From: Nakamurella flavida
Lineage (GTDB): Bacteria > Actinomycetota > Actinomycetes > Mycobacteriales > Nakamurellaceae
Length of the DNA: 64,000 nt
Assembly (NCBI RefSeq): GCF_030811475.1
Contig: NZ_JAUSQV010000001.1
Span: 3,235,001 to 3,299,000, forward strand
Direction: 5' to 3'
The translations under genes and the position numbers were made by a program. The notes under the pieces are model-generated. The model saw only the letters and a list, made by a program, of their open reading frames with translations, was not told where the DNA came from and did not search any database. Shown here one piece after another: positions 7,472 through 16,514 of the stretch (its first letter is position 1; each line of letters starts with the position of its first letter).

Positions 7472-9007
7472 ATGACTACACCCCGGTCCACCCCCCTCGA
7501 CCCCGCCGCGGCACCCGCCGGCGGGCCGGTCGAGTCGCCCGCGGCCGCCGCCCCGCGCGTCTACACGTCCCTGCGTGCGGCCTGGATCCCGCTGGCCGCG
7601 CTGTGTCTCGCCTTCTTCGTCGAGATGGTGGACAACACGCTGCTGACGATCGCCCTGCCGACCATCGGCCGTGACCTGCAGGGCAGCACCACCTCCCTGC
7701 AGTGGATCACCGGCGCCTACTCGCTGACGTTCGGCGGGCTTCTGCTGACCGCCGGGTCCGTCGCGGACCGGTTCGGCCGCCGCCGCGTCCTGCAGATCGG
7801 GCTGGCCGCGTTCGGCCTGCTGAGCCTGGCCGTGCTCTGGGTCGGCAGCACCGGGGAGCTGGTCGCCCTACGGGCGGGCCTGGGCATCGCCGCCGCCGCG
7901 ATGGCGCCGATCACCAACTCGCTGGTGTTCCGCCTCTTCAGCGATCAGGCGCTGCGGATGCGCGCGATGACGGTGATGATCGTCGTCGGGATGAGCGGCT
8001 TCATCCTCGGACCGCTGATCGGCGGTACCGCCCTGGCCCACGTGGGCTGGCAGTGGCTGCTGCTGGCCAACGCGCCCCTCGCGCTCCTGGCCTTCGTCGG
8101 CGTGCGACTCGGCGTGGCGAAGGACAGCCCCGCCGACCTCACCGCCGACGCGCTCGACGTCCCGGGCGCGGCCCTGACCGTCCTGGGCATCGGGCTGGCC
8201 TGCTGGACGCTGACCAGCGGCGTCGAGCACGGGTGGCTGTCCGTGACCACCCTGTTGTCCGCGGTCGGCGCGGTGGTCGCCGTCGTCGGCTTCGTGGTGC
8301 GGGAGCGGCTCGCGGCCGCGCCCATGCTGGACCTGAAGGTGTTCGCGAACCGCACCATCCGGGGCGCCACACTGGCCCAGCTCGGCACGTCGCTGGCCAT
8401 GGCCGGAGTCATGTTCAGCCTGATCCTGCACTTCCAGTACGCCTACGGCTGGAGCCCCATCAAGGCCGGGATGGCCAATCTGCCGTTCATCGTGACGATG
8501 CTGGCCGCCACCCCGTTGACCGAGCATCTCGTCGCGCGGTACGGGCGCCGGGCGGCCTGCCTGATCGGTGCCGTGGCCCTGACCCTCGGCCTGGCCTGGC
8601 TCGCCTGGGCCGTCGACCACGGCTACCTGGCCGTCGCCGTCGGCATGGTCATCATGACGGTCGGCCTCCGCACCGTGATGACGATCTGTGCCGTCGGCCT
8701 GATCGACGCCATGCCCGAGAACCGGACGTCGCTGGGCGCCGCGCTGAACGACACCGCTCAGGAGGTGGGCACGAGCATCGGCACGGCGCTGATCGGCACG
8801 CTGATCGCCGCCCTGGTGGTGTCCGCGCTGCCGCTCGGCGCCTGGAGTCCGGCTCTGGTCACCTCGTACTTCCACGGCGAGCGCGTCGCGTACCTGGCGC
8901 TGACCGTGCTGGTCGGCGTGCTGGCGGTGGTGGGCGCGCTGACCATGGACGACTCGCGGACCGTGGACGAGCACGCCGAGCAGGGCGCCGCGGAGCAGCC
9001 GGTCTGA
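7472..9007 (+). CDS. MFS drug-efflux transporter (DHA2/EmrB-QacA type)
   Basis: A 511-residue membrane protein, the usual length for 14-helix DHA2 exporters. After a Pro/Ala-rich cytoplasmic N-terminus, helix 1 carries LAFFVEMVDNTLLTIALPTIGRD, the motif of the family with its buried acidic residue. Next come SLQWITGAYSLTFGGLLLTAGSVADRFGRRR (motif A) and GPLIGGTALAHVGWQWLLLAN (motif C region). It is a proton-driven pump in the plasma membrane for hydrophobic compounds. The start is ATG 7472 behind CTGGAGG. The divergent TetR gene and the triple operator suggest substrate-inducible expression. Confidence 0.93.
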   Translation: MTTPRSTPLDPAAAPAGGPVESPAAAAPRVYTSLRAAWIPLAALCLAFFVEMVDNTLLTIALPTIGRDLQGSTTSLQWITGAYSLTFGGLLLTAGSVADRFGRRRVLQIGLAAFGLLSLAVLWVGSTGELVALRAGLGIAAAAMAPITNSLVFRLFSDQALRMRAMTVMIVVGMSGFILGPLIGGTALAHVGWQWLLLANAPLALLAFVGVRLGVAKDSPADLTADALDVPGAALTVLGIGLACWTLTSGVEHGWLSVTTLLSAVGAVVAVVGFVVRERLAAAPMLDLKVFANRTIRGATLAQLGTSLAMAGVMFSLILHFQYAYGWSPIKAGMANLPFIVTMLAATPLTEHLVARYGRRAACLIGAVALTLGLAWLAWAVDHGYLAVAVGMVIMTVGLRTVMTICAVGLIDAMPENRTSLGAALNDTAQEVGTSIGTALIGTLIAALVVSALPLGAWSPALVTSYFHGERVAYLALTVLVGVLAVVGALTMDDSRTVDEHAEQGAAEQPV

Positions 9008-9086
9008 GGTCCGGGACGCGGCCGGATCCGGCCGCCGTACCGTGGGGACCCGACGGCGGCCACCCGCCCGGGAGCGGGGGGCACGG

Positions 9087-10295
9087 ATGCAGGCGCGGCG
9101 GCGGGTCGTGGTGATGGGAGCCGGGCCGGCCGGGCTGGCCACGGCGCTGGCCTGCGCCACCCGGGGTCTGGCGGTCGAGATCATCGCTCCGCACTTCCGC
9201 CCGTGGACACCGACCTACGGCATGTGGGCGGACCAGCTCCCCGCCCTGGATGCGGTCGTCGGCGGGACAGAGTGCAGGACGCCCGATCTCGGTACCCAGG
9301 TCTATCCCGAGACGGTCGTCCGCACATCCACCGGGGGGACGGTCGAGCTGGGTCGCGGCTACTCCCGGCTGGACAACGCCGCCCTCCACGCCACCCTGCT
9401 GCAGCGCCTGACGGACGCGGGCGCGACCACGCGGTGCGGGCGGGTGGCCGGCGTCGTCCCCGGGCCGCCGGCGGTTCTCACCCTGGAGGGTGGCGCCACC
9501 GTGCACGCCGACGTGGTCGTCGACGCCCGTGGTGCCGGACGGGGGACCGCGCAGCAGCGGGCGTGGGGGGAGCGGGTCACCGGGCCGGTGCAGGAGCTCG
9601 TGCCGGACGGCACGGCCCTGCTCATGGACTGGGTGGCGCTGCGCGACCGGGACACCCCCCAGCCGCCCGCGTTCCTCTACGGCTTCCCGCTGGCCGACGG
9701 CACGACCCTGCTCGAGGCGACATCGCTCGCCGGTCGCCCCCCGGTGCCGCTGACCCACCTCCGGGACCGGTTGCACGCACTGCTCCGGCACCGTGGTCTG
9801 ACCGTCGCCGGGGAGCCGGAGCGGGTGACGATCCCGCTGGACGCGCCCTCCCGGCGGGGCTCGGGCATCGGGGTCGGGGCGGCGGCGGGCATGATCCACC
9901 CGGCCACCGGCTACAGCCTGGCCCCGGTCCTGCGGTTGGCCCCGCGGATCGCCGACGCGGTGGCCGCCGAGACCGATCCCCGACGGCTCGCCGCCGCCAT
10001 CGAGGATCTGCGTCCCACCGGCACCGGCGCCCTGCTCGCGCTCGGCCGCGAGGTGCTCCTGCGGTTCGACGAGCAACGCACCGACGAGTTCTTCGGCGGC
10101 TTCTTCACCCTGCCCGCGGCGACGTGGAGCGCCTACCTCGACCCCACCTCGCCGGCGGTGCAGGTCGCGACGGCGATGGTCCGCCTCGGCCCGGCGCTGC
10201 CGACCCCCGCCCGCCGGGCGCTGGCCCGCGCGGTGGTCGGCACCGGCGCCGCCGGGGTGCGCTCGACGGTGCGACGGGGGTTGTCGCGGTCCTGA
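9087..10295 (+). CDS. lycopene cyclase-like FAD-dependent protein (CrtY/CrtL type)
   Basis: A 402-residue protein with an N-terminal dinucleotide-binding fold (VVVMGAGPAGLATALA, residues about 7-22) and the block GAAAGMIHPATGYSLAP (about 265-281), the most typical signature of CrtY/CrtL beta-cyclases. These enzymes use reduced FAD to close beta-ionone rings on lycopene. The ATG at 9087 lies behind GGGAGCGGGGG; a GTG at 9042 is in frame but less likely. No crtE, crtB or crtI is nearby, so it is an orphan carotenoid gene here. It could be a related non-carotenoid FAD enzyme. Confidence 0.75.
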   Translation: MQARRRVVVMGAGPAGLATALACATRGLAVEIIAPHFRPWTPTYGMWADQLPALDAVVGGTECRTPDLGTQVYPETVVRTSTGGTVELGRGYSRLDNAALHATLLQRLTDAGATTRCGRVAGVVPGPPAVLTLEGGATVHADVVVDARGAGRGTAQQRAWGERVTGPVQELVPDGTALLMDWVALRDRDTPQPPAFLYGFPLADGTTLLEATSLAGRPPVPLTHLRDRLHALLRHRGLTVAGEPERVTIPLDAPSRRGSGIGVGAAAGMIHPATGYSLAPVLRLAPRIADAVAAETDPRRLAAAIEDLRPTGTGALLALGREVLLRFDEQRTDEFFGGFFTLPAATWSAYLDPTSPAVQVATAMVRLGPALPTPARRALARAVVGTGAAGVRSTVRRGLSRS

Positions 10296-10297
10296 CC

Positions 10298-10318
10298 GGG
10301 CCGGTCTCGAACCGGCTC
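10298..10318. terminator. hairpin between convergent lycopene cyclase-like gene and manA
   Basis: A stem GCCGGT / ACCGGC with loop CTCGA, extended by one G-C and one G-T pair, overlaps the manA stop codon and lies 3 bases after the upstream gene. It may serve as a shared terminator. There is no T-run, so confidence is limited. Confidence 0.4.
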
Positions 10319-11579
10319 AGGCAGTCAGCGCCATCGTGGACAGGCCGTCGGTGGCACGGAAGGCGATGGCGTCGCCGGTGATGGTGACGCCGGAGTCGGT
10401 GGCCGGGATCCACAGGGACTGGCCGCGGCGCACGGTGACGGTGGTGCCGTCCTCGTGATGGGCGGTCAGCTCGCCGCGGATGACGAGCACGATCTGCGGG
10501 CCCTCGTGGCCGAGCTCGACCGGGCCGGTGCCGTCGAGCTCGAGGCGGGACAGCTGGAACTCCCCGGCCGGATTCGGGTAGTCGTACTCGGCGTCGCTGC
10601 GGGTGACGGGCCGCAGGACGGCGGGGACGCTGGCGGTGAAGTCCATGACGGAGGTCAGCTCGGGGACGTCGACGTGCTTGCCGGTGAGACCGCCGCGCAG
10701 CACGTTGTCGGAGTTGGCCATGATCTCCACGCCGGTGCCGGAGAGGTAGGCGTGCAGGTTGCCGTCGGGCACGTACAGCGCCTCACCGGGGGCGAGCACG
10801 ATCCGGTTGAGCATCAGCGAGATGAGCACGCCGGCGTCACCGGGGTACTGCTCGGCCAGCTCGATCGCAGTGCGGTACTCCGCGGCGAACGGGCCCTCCT
10901 CGCGCACCTTGCGGGCGCAGGCCACCACCACCTCGCGGATGAGCTCGGCGCGCACGGCGGCGTCCAGCGAGAGGAAGGAGCCGAACATGGCGCGCAGGCC
11001 GCGGGCGTCGGGGCGGCTGGCCAGCAGGCAGATGTGCGCCTGCAGGCGGGGCACCACCAGCGCCGTCATCAGCTCGACCGTCTGGGCGGGCTTGCGGAAC
11101 CCGCACAGGGCCTCGAAACGGGTCAGGGCGCAGATCATCTCGGGCTTCGAGCCCTCGTCCTTGTAGTTGCGGTGGCCGGCGTCCAGCGGCACCCCGGCCG
11201 CCTCCTCGCGGGCGTACCCGGCCTTGGCCTGCGGTACCGACGGGTGGGCCTGCAGCGAGAGCGGAGCGGCGACGGCCAGCACCTTGAGCAGGAACGGCAG
11301 GCGGGCGCCGAAGCGGGCGGCGACGTCCGAGCCGAGGGTGCCGTGCGGGTCGGCCTGGATGGCCTGGGCCAGGGAGGTGCCGGCGGCATCGCAGCTGTGG
11401 GTGCCGGAATCGGCTCCCGTCGGCGCCTCGCACACCAGCATGGAGGGATCGTCGGGGTGCGCGCCGATCCAGAGTTCGGCCTGCGGCTCGCCGGTGTGGT
11501 TGGGCTCGCCGAGGAGTTCGGCCAGGGCCGTGCGGGAACCCCACGCGTAGGGGCGGATGCGGTTGCGCATCAATTTCAT
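10317..11579 (-). CDS. manA: mannose-6-phosphate isomerase, class I
   Basis: A 420-residue zinc enzyme that interconverts fructose-6-P and mannose-6-P, feeding GDP-mannose for glycolipids and glycoproteins. The metal-site motifs are in order: SLQAHPSVPQA (Gln/His ligands), YKDEGSKPEMICAL (Glu ligand), and YVPDGNLHAYLSGTGVEIMANSDNVLRGG (His ligand and active-site loop). It opens with the typical RNRIRPYAWGSRTALAELLG. The start is ATG 11579; an open frame continues upstream but does not look conserved. It is a single gene converging on the lycopene cyclase-like gene. Confidence 0.96.
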   Translation of the reverse strand: MKLMRNRIRPYAWGSRTALAELLGEPNHTGEPQAELWIGAHPDDPSMLVCEAPTGADSGTHSCDAAGTSLAQAIQADPHGTLGSDVAARFGARLPFLLKVLAVAAPLSLQAHPSVPQAKAGYAREEAAGVPLDAGHRNYKDEGSKPEMICALTRFEALCGFRKPAQTVELMTALVVPRLQAHICLLASRPDARGLRAMFGSFLSLDAAVRAELIREVVVACARKVREEGPFAAEYRTAIELAEQYPGDAGVLISLMLNRIVLAPGEALYVPDGNLHAYLSGTGVEIMANSDNVLRGGLTGKHVDVPELTSVMDFTASVPAVLRPVTRSDAEYDYPNPAGEFQLSRLELDGTGPVELGHEGPQIVLVIRGELTAHHEDGTTVTVRRGQSLWIPATDSGVTITGDAIAFRATDGLSTMALTA

Positions 11580-12071
11580 GGAGCGACTCGTCTCTGTCCG
11601 GGCCCGGATCGGGCGGGTGCGTCGGCGACGCGGATCGGTGTCCGGCCCCCACGGCGGAGATCGACCCGCATCCAGCATGACCGAAGATTCCGTCGAATCG
11701 GACATGACGATCGTCACGCAGCGACACCGAAAACCACCCGAACGGGCTGAAACGACCCCAGCGAGTGACGGCTCCGCTGGTCCTGTTCGGCCCTGTCCAC
11801 ACCGATGCGAGCGCACCAGCATCCTCGCATGCCGTTCCGTCGACGCCCCGAACCGCCCGTGTGGCCGTTCCCCGTGCGCCGGCTCGTCCGGCGCCCACGA
11901 CGGCATGCTCGCCCACGACTGCGCCGAGGGCTTCGGCCGGGTGCAAGGGGCGGATCGACGCGGCCGGACTCGTCGCGCAGGTACCGGCGGCGCCGGCCGT
12001 GGCCGTGGTCACCGGGCTGCTCCCGTTTCTGCTCCGGGAATGGGAACCGCGGCCGTGACAGGCTGAGCTGC
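11580..12071. other. 492-bp non-coding stretch between manA and the YbaK-type gene
   Basis: This is the divergent control region of manA and the YbaK-type gene. Short open frames cross it on both strands, but none has the very high third-position GC of neighbouring genes, a ribosome binding site with a plausible start, or a recognisable domain. It is slightly less GC-rich around 11680-11760. I see no repeat or RNA gene in it. Confidence 0.5.
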
Positions 12072-12683
12072 ATGACCTCTCCTGCGGCCGACCCGTCCGG
12101 TCCGGTGCCCACGCTGGGCACGCTGGCGTCCGTTCCCGCCCTGTCCCGTCCGGACCTGCTGGCCGCCCCGGTGGCCGCCGCTCTCGCCGGGTGGCCCCCC
12201 GCGTCCGAGGTCGCGGTGGCCCCGATCGACGCCGAGCTGGCCGACACGGCGGCGTTCTGCGCGGCCTACGACGTGGCCGAGGCGGCGTCGGCGAACTGCG
12301 TGGTCGTCACCGGCAAGCGGGACGGCGAGCAGCGCTGGGCCGCGGCGGTGGTGCTGGCCACCACCCGCGCGGACGTCAACAACGTGGTCCGCAAGCGGCT
12401 CGACGTCCGCAAGGTCTCCTTCGCCCCGATGGATCAGGCCGTCGCCGACACCGGCATGGAGTACGGCGGGATCACCCCGATCGGGCTGCCCGCGGGCTGG
12501 CCGGTGCTGATCGACGCGGCGGTGGTCGCCGCGGGCCCCGTCGTCATCGGTTCCGGGATCCGCGGTTCGAAGATCGTGCTGGACGGGGCGGCCCTGGCCG
12601 GGCTGCCCGGTGCCGAGGTCGTCGAGAAACTAGCCCGACCGGTCGCCCCGGCCCCGGACGGCGGTGCGTCGGCGGCTTCATGA
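12072..12683 (+). CDS. YbaK/EbsC-type aminoacyl-tRNA deacylase family protein
   Basis: A 203-residue protein of the YbaK/ProRS-editing fold. Typical parts are NCVVVTGKRDGEQRWAAAVVLATTRADVNNVVRKRLDVRKVSFAP (about residues 78-122), EYGGITPIGLPAGWPVLIDAAVV, and the closing VVIGSGIRGSKIVLDGAAL. The family removes wrongly attached amino acids (Ala or Cys on tRNA-Pro and related) in trans. The start is ATG 12072. It stands alone in front of the peptide-transport operon, and a 93-bp gap with a palindrome separates them. Confidence 0.85.
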   Translation: MTSPAADPSGPVPTLGTLASVPALSRPDLLAAPVAAALAGWPPASEVAVAPIDAELADTAAFCAAYDVAEAASANCVVVTGKRDGEQRWAAAVVLATTRADVNNVVRKRLDVRKVSFAPMDQAVADTGMEYGGITPIGLPAGWPVLIDAAVVAAGPVVIGSGIRGSKIVLDGAALAGLPGAEVVEKLARPVAPAPDGGASAAS

Positions 12684-12705
12684 GGACTTAACACCTGCCT
12701 GATCT

Positions 12706-12721
12706 TTCAGAAATTTCTGAA
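12706..12721. promoter_or_regulatory. 16-bp perfect palindrome upstream of the peptide ABC operon
   Basis: TTCAGAAATTTCTGAA is a perfect inverted repeat in an AT-rich island, unusual in this DNA. It lies 55 bp before the start of the binding-protein gene. It has the size and symmetry of a winged-helix (MarR/GbsR) dimer site, and such a regulator is the fifth gene of the operon. The link is inferred. Confidence 0.65.
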
Positions 12722-12776
12722 GGTTGTGATGTGCCTGCGGGCGACGGTCCCGTGTCGCCGTTGCGAAAGGGCACCC

Positions 12777-14459
12777 ATGAATCTCAAGACACGGACCCGG
12801 ATGGCCCGAGCCGTCCTGGGGGCGGCGGTGGCCACCACCCTGCTGGCCGGTTGTGCGGTCGGCGGCGCCACCGACACCTCGAGCAGCTCCAGCACGGCCG
12901 CTGTGGCCGGCACCTCGGCCTCGTCGGCCGCCGGGAGCGCCGAGGCCACGGGCACGGTGGCCGGCAGCTCGTACATCGTGTCCACGACCGAACCGGGAGA
13001 CCTCAACCCGGGCAAGCAGATCACCGCCTACGACCAGGACATGGCGATGTACACCTCGCTGACCTCGGTGGCCACCGACGGAACCGTCACCATGGCGGCG
13101 GCGGAATCGGTGGAGAGCGACGACGCCACGACCTGGACCATCACCCTCCGTTCGGGCTGGACGTTCCACAACGGCGAGCCCGTCACCGCGCAGTCCTACG
13201 TCGACGCCTGGAACGCCACCGCCTACGGCCCGAACGCGTGGGCGAACTCCGGCCAGCTGGCCGAGATCGTCGGGTACGACGACCTCAACCCCGAGACCGG
13301 CGAGCCGACCGTCAAGGAGATGTCGGGTCTGAAGGTCGTCAACGACACCACCTTCACCGTGCAGCTGTCCGCCCCCGACGGGCAGTTCCCGCTGCAGCTC
13401 AGCCAGGCGATGACCGGCCTGTTCCCGATGCCCAAGGCCGCGTTCACCGATCTGGACGCGTACAACAAGCAGCCCATCGGCAACGGCCCGTACATGATGA
13501 CCACGCCGCACGAGGAGAACCAGGACATCGTCCTGACCGCGTACCCGGACTACGCCGGCACCCCGGCGAAGACCGAGACGGTGACGTTCAAGATGTACAC
13601 GGACACCTCGACCGCCTACACCGACGCGCTGGCCGGCAACGTCGACGTGGTGGGCGTGGGACCGGAGAAGATCGTCTCCGCCGTCACCGACTTCGGCGAT
13701 CGGCTCTACGTCAACGAGGCGCCGGGCATCGCCTTCCTGGGTCTGCCGACCTGGGATCCGCGGTACTCCGATGTCCGTGTGCGACAGGCCATCTCGATGG
13801 CCATCGACCGGGACTCCATCAACGAGGCGATCTACGCCGGCAAGTACACCCCGGCCACCTCGTTCACCCCGCCGACCGAACCCGGCACCCCGGAGAACGC
13901 CTGCGGCGAGTGGTGCACCTACGACCCGACGAAGGCCAAGGAGCTGCTGGACGCCGCCGGCGGCTGGACCGGCTCCATGGAGATCACCTACCCCGGTGGG
14001 TTCGGCCTGGACGAGCTGTACAAGGCCTACGCCAACCAGATCCGCCGCAACCTGGGCATCGAGGACGTGACCACCAAGGCCACCGCAGACTTCGCCGAGT
14101 TCGCCCAGATCCGCACGGACGCCCAGATCGGCGGCCCGTACTTCTCCCGCTGGGGCGCGCTGTACCCCAGCCAGCAGAACACCCTCAAGGCGTTCTTCGT
14201 GCCCGGCGGCGGTGGGGGCTGCACGAACTGCTCCGCCCTGCAGCCGCAGGAGGTCCAGGACCTCATCGCCCAGGCCGACGGTCAGGTCGACCAGGACAAG
14301 GCGATCGAGTTCTACCAGCAGGCCCAGGCCGTGCTGGCCGAGCAGCTGCCGATCATCCCGATGTTCTACGAGAAGTACATGTTCGTGACGTCGGAGAAGA
14401 TCACCGCGCTGCCGTCCTCGCAGGGTTCGCCGGTGTGGGCCGGGATCACGGTCTCGTGA
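12777..14459 (+). CDS. peptide ABC transporter substrate-binding lipoprotein (SBP family 5)
   Basis: A 560-residue extracellular solute-binding lipoprotein. The N-terminus has a positively charged start, a hydrophobic stretch and the lipobox LLAGC (Cys at about residue 25), then a Ser/Thr/Ala linker of about 40 residues. The mature part shows the DppA/OppA order: TEPGDLNPGKQIT, WTFHNGEPVTAQSYVDAWNA, VRQAISMAIDRDSINEAIY, and a C-terminal QAQAVLAEQLPIIPMFYEKYMF. It captures oligopeptides or dipeptides for the permeases downstream. The start is ATG 12777 behind GAAAGG. A strong hairpin follows the gene and may set a higher level of binding protein than of permeases. Confidence 0.95.
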   Translation: MNLKTRTRMARAVLGAAVATTLLAGCAVGGATDTSSSSSTAAVAGTSASSAAGSAEATGTVAGSSYIVSTTEPGDLNPGKQITAYDQDMAMYTSLTSVATDGTVTMAAAESVESDDATTWTITLRSGWTFHNGEPVTAQSYVDAWNATAYGPNAWANSGQLAEIVGYDDLNPETGEPTVKEMSGLKVVNDTTFTVQLSAPDGQFPLQLSQAMTGLFPMPKAAFTDLDAYNKQPIGNGPYMMTTPHEENQDIVLTAYPDYAGTPAKTETVTFKMYTDTSTAYTDALAGNVDVVGVGPEKIVSAVTDFGDRLYVNEAPGIAFLGLPTWDPRYSDVRVRQAISMAIDRDSINEAIYAGKYTPATSFTPPTEPGTPENACGEWCTYDPTKAKELLDAAGGWTGSMEITYPGGFGLDELYKAYANQIRRNLGIEDVTTKATADFAEFAQIRTDAQIGGPYFSRWGALYPSQQNTLKAFFVPGGGGGCTNCSALQPQEVQDLIAQADGQVDQDKAIEFYQQAQAVLAEQLPIIPMFYEKYMFVTSEKITALPSSQGSPVWAGITVS

Positions 14460-14482
14460 TCCCGCACCCCCAGGCGCTCCGT

Positions 14483-14517
14483 CCGCCCGTCGGCACCCCC
14501 GTGGTGCCGACGGGCGG
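14483..14517 (+). terminator. intercistronic hairpin after the binding-protein gene
   Basis: A perfect 14-bp stem (CCGCCCGTCGGCAC / GTGCCGACGGGCGG) with a 7-nt loop lies 23 bp after the binding-protein stop and 99 bp before the permease start. There is no T-tract. In ABC operons such structures often work as partial terminators or mRNA stabilisers that raise binding-protein expression over the membrane parts. Confidence 0.6.
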
Positions 14518-14616
14518 GTGGGCCCCGGGCCGGTCGTGTCCCACCCCGTCCGCACAGAACATCAGCACGCCGGGGGTTCTCGGGCGACTCGTCCGCACCG
14601 TGCTCGGCGGTCGGCG

Positions 14617-15543
14617 ATGACCCGCTTCGTCCTGCGTCGGCTGCTGGAACTGCTCGTCGTGTTCATCGGCGTCACCTTCGTCATCTACGCCCTGGTCTTC
14701 GCGCTCAAGGGCGACCCGATCGCCTCCCTGGCCGGTGACCGCCCGTTGCCCGCGACGGTGGTGGCCACCCTGCGCGCCCGGTACCACCTGGACGACCCGC
14801 TGATCTCGCAATACTGGCGGTGGCTCACCGGGGTGTTCCGCGGTGACCTGGGCACCGACTTCACCGGCCGCTCGGTCTCCGAGCGGATGGCCAGTCGCTG
14901 GCCCACGACGATCGTGCTGGCGCTCACCGCCTGGGTGCTCGAGGTCGTCATCGGCGCCGGACTCGGCCTGATCTCCGGGCTCCGGCAGGGCGGGACGATC
15001 GACCGCGCCGTGCTGCTCGGCACCATCGTCATCTCCTCGATCCCGATCTTCGTGGTCGCGGTGACCTCGCAGCTGCTGCTCGGGGTGAACTGGGGCTGGG
15101 TCCCGGTGGCCGGTACGCAGGAGGGCTGGCCGGTGGCGTTCCTGCTGCCCGCGGCCTGCCTGGCCGTGTTCGGACTGGCCGCGGTGTCCCGGCTGATGCG
15201 GGGCAGCGTCATCGATTCCGTCCGCTCGGACTACGTCCGCACGCTGTGGGCCAAGGGCCTGTCGGAACGGCGGGTGGTCGGGGTGCACGTGCTGCGCAAC
15301 GCCGGCATCCCCGTGCTGACCTTCGCCGCCATCGACCTGGGGTACCTGCTCGGCGGCGCGATCATCGTCGAGGGCATCTTCAACATGCCCGGCATCGGGC
15401 AGCTGTTGTTCTCCGCCATCCGCAACCACGAGGGGCCGGTGGTGGTGGGCGTGTCGACCGCACTCGTCATCATCTTCCTGGTGATCAGTGCGTTGGTGGA
15501 CATCGCCAACTCGCTGCTGGACCCGAGGATCCGACGTGACTGA
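14617..15543 (+). CDS. peptide ABC transporter permease, DppB type
   Basis: A 308-residue inner-membrane permease. It begins with the DppB signature MTRFVLRRLLELLVVFIGVTFVIYAL, followed by a periplasmic loop with LRARYHLDDPLISQYWRWLTGVFRGDLGTDF. The EAA-type coupling loop is SDYVRTLWAKGLSERRVVGVHVLRNAGIPVLT (about residues 205-236), and the end has IFNMPGIGQLLFSAI. It pairs with the DppC-type permease, whose GTG start overlaps its stop by 8 bp. The ribosome binding site before ATG 14617 is weak. Confidence 0.94.
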   Translation: MTRFVLRRLLELLVVFIGVTFVIYALVFALKGDPIASLAGDRPLPATVVATLRARYHLDDPLISQYWRWLTGVFRGDLGTDFTGRSVSERMASRWPTTIVLALTAWVLEVVIGAGLGLISGLRQGGTIDRAVLLGTIVISSIPIFVVAVTSQLLLGVNWGWVPVAGTQEGWPVAFLLPAACLAVFGLAAVSRLMRGSVIDSVRSDYVRTLWAKGLSERRVVGVHVLRNAGIPVLTFAAIDLGYLLGGAIIVEGIFNMPGIGQLLFSAIRNHEGPVVVGVSTALVIIFLVISALVDIANSLLDPRIRRD

Positions 15544-16426
15544 TCTGCTGATGAAGGACGCCGCCGCCACCGGTGGCATGGGCAAGCGCGGGGTCTGGCC
15601 GACGTTGCGACGCCGGCCGCTGTTCTGGGCGTGCGCGGTGGTGGTGGGCCTGCTGGGTCTGCTGTCGGTGCTCCCCGGGCCGATCGCCGGGCTGTTCGGC
15701 AACGGCGACCCGCGGGACTGCGACATCACCCTCAGCGCCGACGCCCCCAGCTCCGGCCATCCCTTCGGCACCGACCTGCAGGGCTGCGACATCTACAGCA
15801 ACGTCATCTATGGCGCTCGGACCTCGCTGAGCATCGGTCTGCTGTGCACGGCGATGGCCCTGCTGGTCGCCATCGTGGTGGGGACGCTGGCCGGGTACCG
15901 CGGCGGCTGGCTGGACGGTCTGCTGTCCCGGCTGACCGATGTCTTCCTGGGCTTCCCGTTCATCCTGGGCGCCATCGTGGTGCTGAACTCCACCGCCGAC
16001 CGCACCGTGCTGGTGGTCTCGGCCGTGCTCGCCCTGTTCTCCTGGCCGACCATGGCCCGGTTGATCCGCAGCTCCGTCCGCCAGGTGCGGGACGCGGAGT
16101 TCGTGCACGGGGCCCGGGCGATGGGCCTGCCGACGAGTCGCATCCTGCTGCGCTACATCCTGCCCAACGCGATCGGCCCGGTGCTGGCCGTGGCCACCAT
16201 CATGATCGGGTCGGTCATCGTCGCCGAGTCGACGCTGACCTTCCTCGGTGTCGGGCTGCAGGCGCCGTCGATCAGCTGGGGGCTGCAGCTGGCCTCCGCG
16301 CAGGCCCGGTTCCAGAACTATCCGTACATGCTGTTGTTCCCCAGTCTGTTCCTGTCCGCGACCGTCATCGCCCTGATCGCGCTGGGTGACCTGGTGCGGG
16401 ACGCGCTGGACCCCCGGACCCGCTGA
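15536..16426 (+). CDS. peptide ABC transporter permease, DppC type
   Basis: A 296-residue permease of the DppC class. The N-terminal helix is followed by the usual HPFGTDLQGCDIYSNVIYGARTSLSIGLLC entry. The coupling loop is DAEFVHGARAMGLPTSRILLRYILPNAIGPVL, and the typical ESTLTFLGVGLQAPSISWGLQLA follows. It forms the channel together with the gene in front. The GTG start at 15536 overlaps the previous stop (GTGACTGA), indicating translational coupling. Confidence 0.94.
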   Translation: MTDLLMKDAAATGGMGKRGVWPTLRRRPLFWACAVVVGLLGLLSVLPGPIAGLFGNGDPRDCDITLSADAPSSGHPFGTDLQGCDIYSNVIYGARTSLSIGLLCTAMALLVAIVVGTLAGYRGGWLDGLLSRLTDVFLGFPFILGAIVVLNSTADRTVLVVSAVLALFSWPTMARLIRSSVRQVRDAEFVHGARAMGLPTSRILLRYILPNAIGPVLAVATIMIGSVIVAESTLTFLGVGLQAPSISWGLQLASAQARFQNYPYMLLFPSLFLSATVIALIALGDLVRDALDPRTR

Positions 16427-16514
16427 TGACGATCCGCTCCACCTACTGTCCGACCAGACATGTTCCGCCGCAGGCTGTCTCCGCGGTGGCCACCCCGACG
16501 ACGAGGCGACCGAG

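Noticed and set aside
11765-12058. A possible small gene between manA and the YbaK-type gene
   Set aside because: Third-position GC is clearly lower than in neighbours, no ribosome binding site and no recognisable domain.
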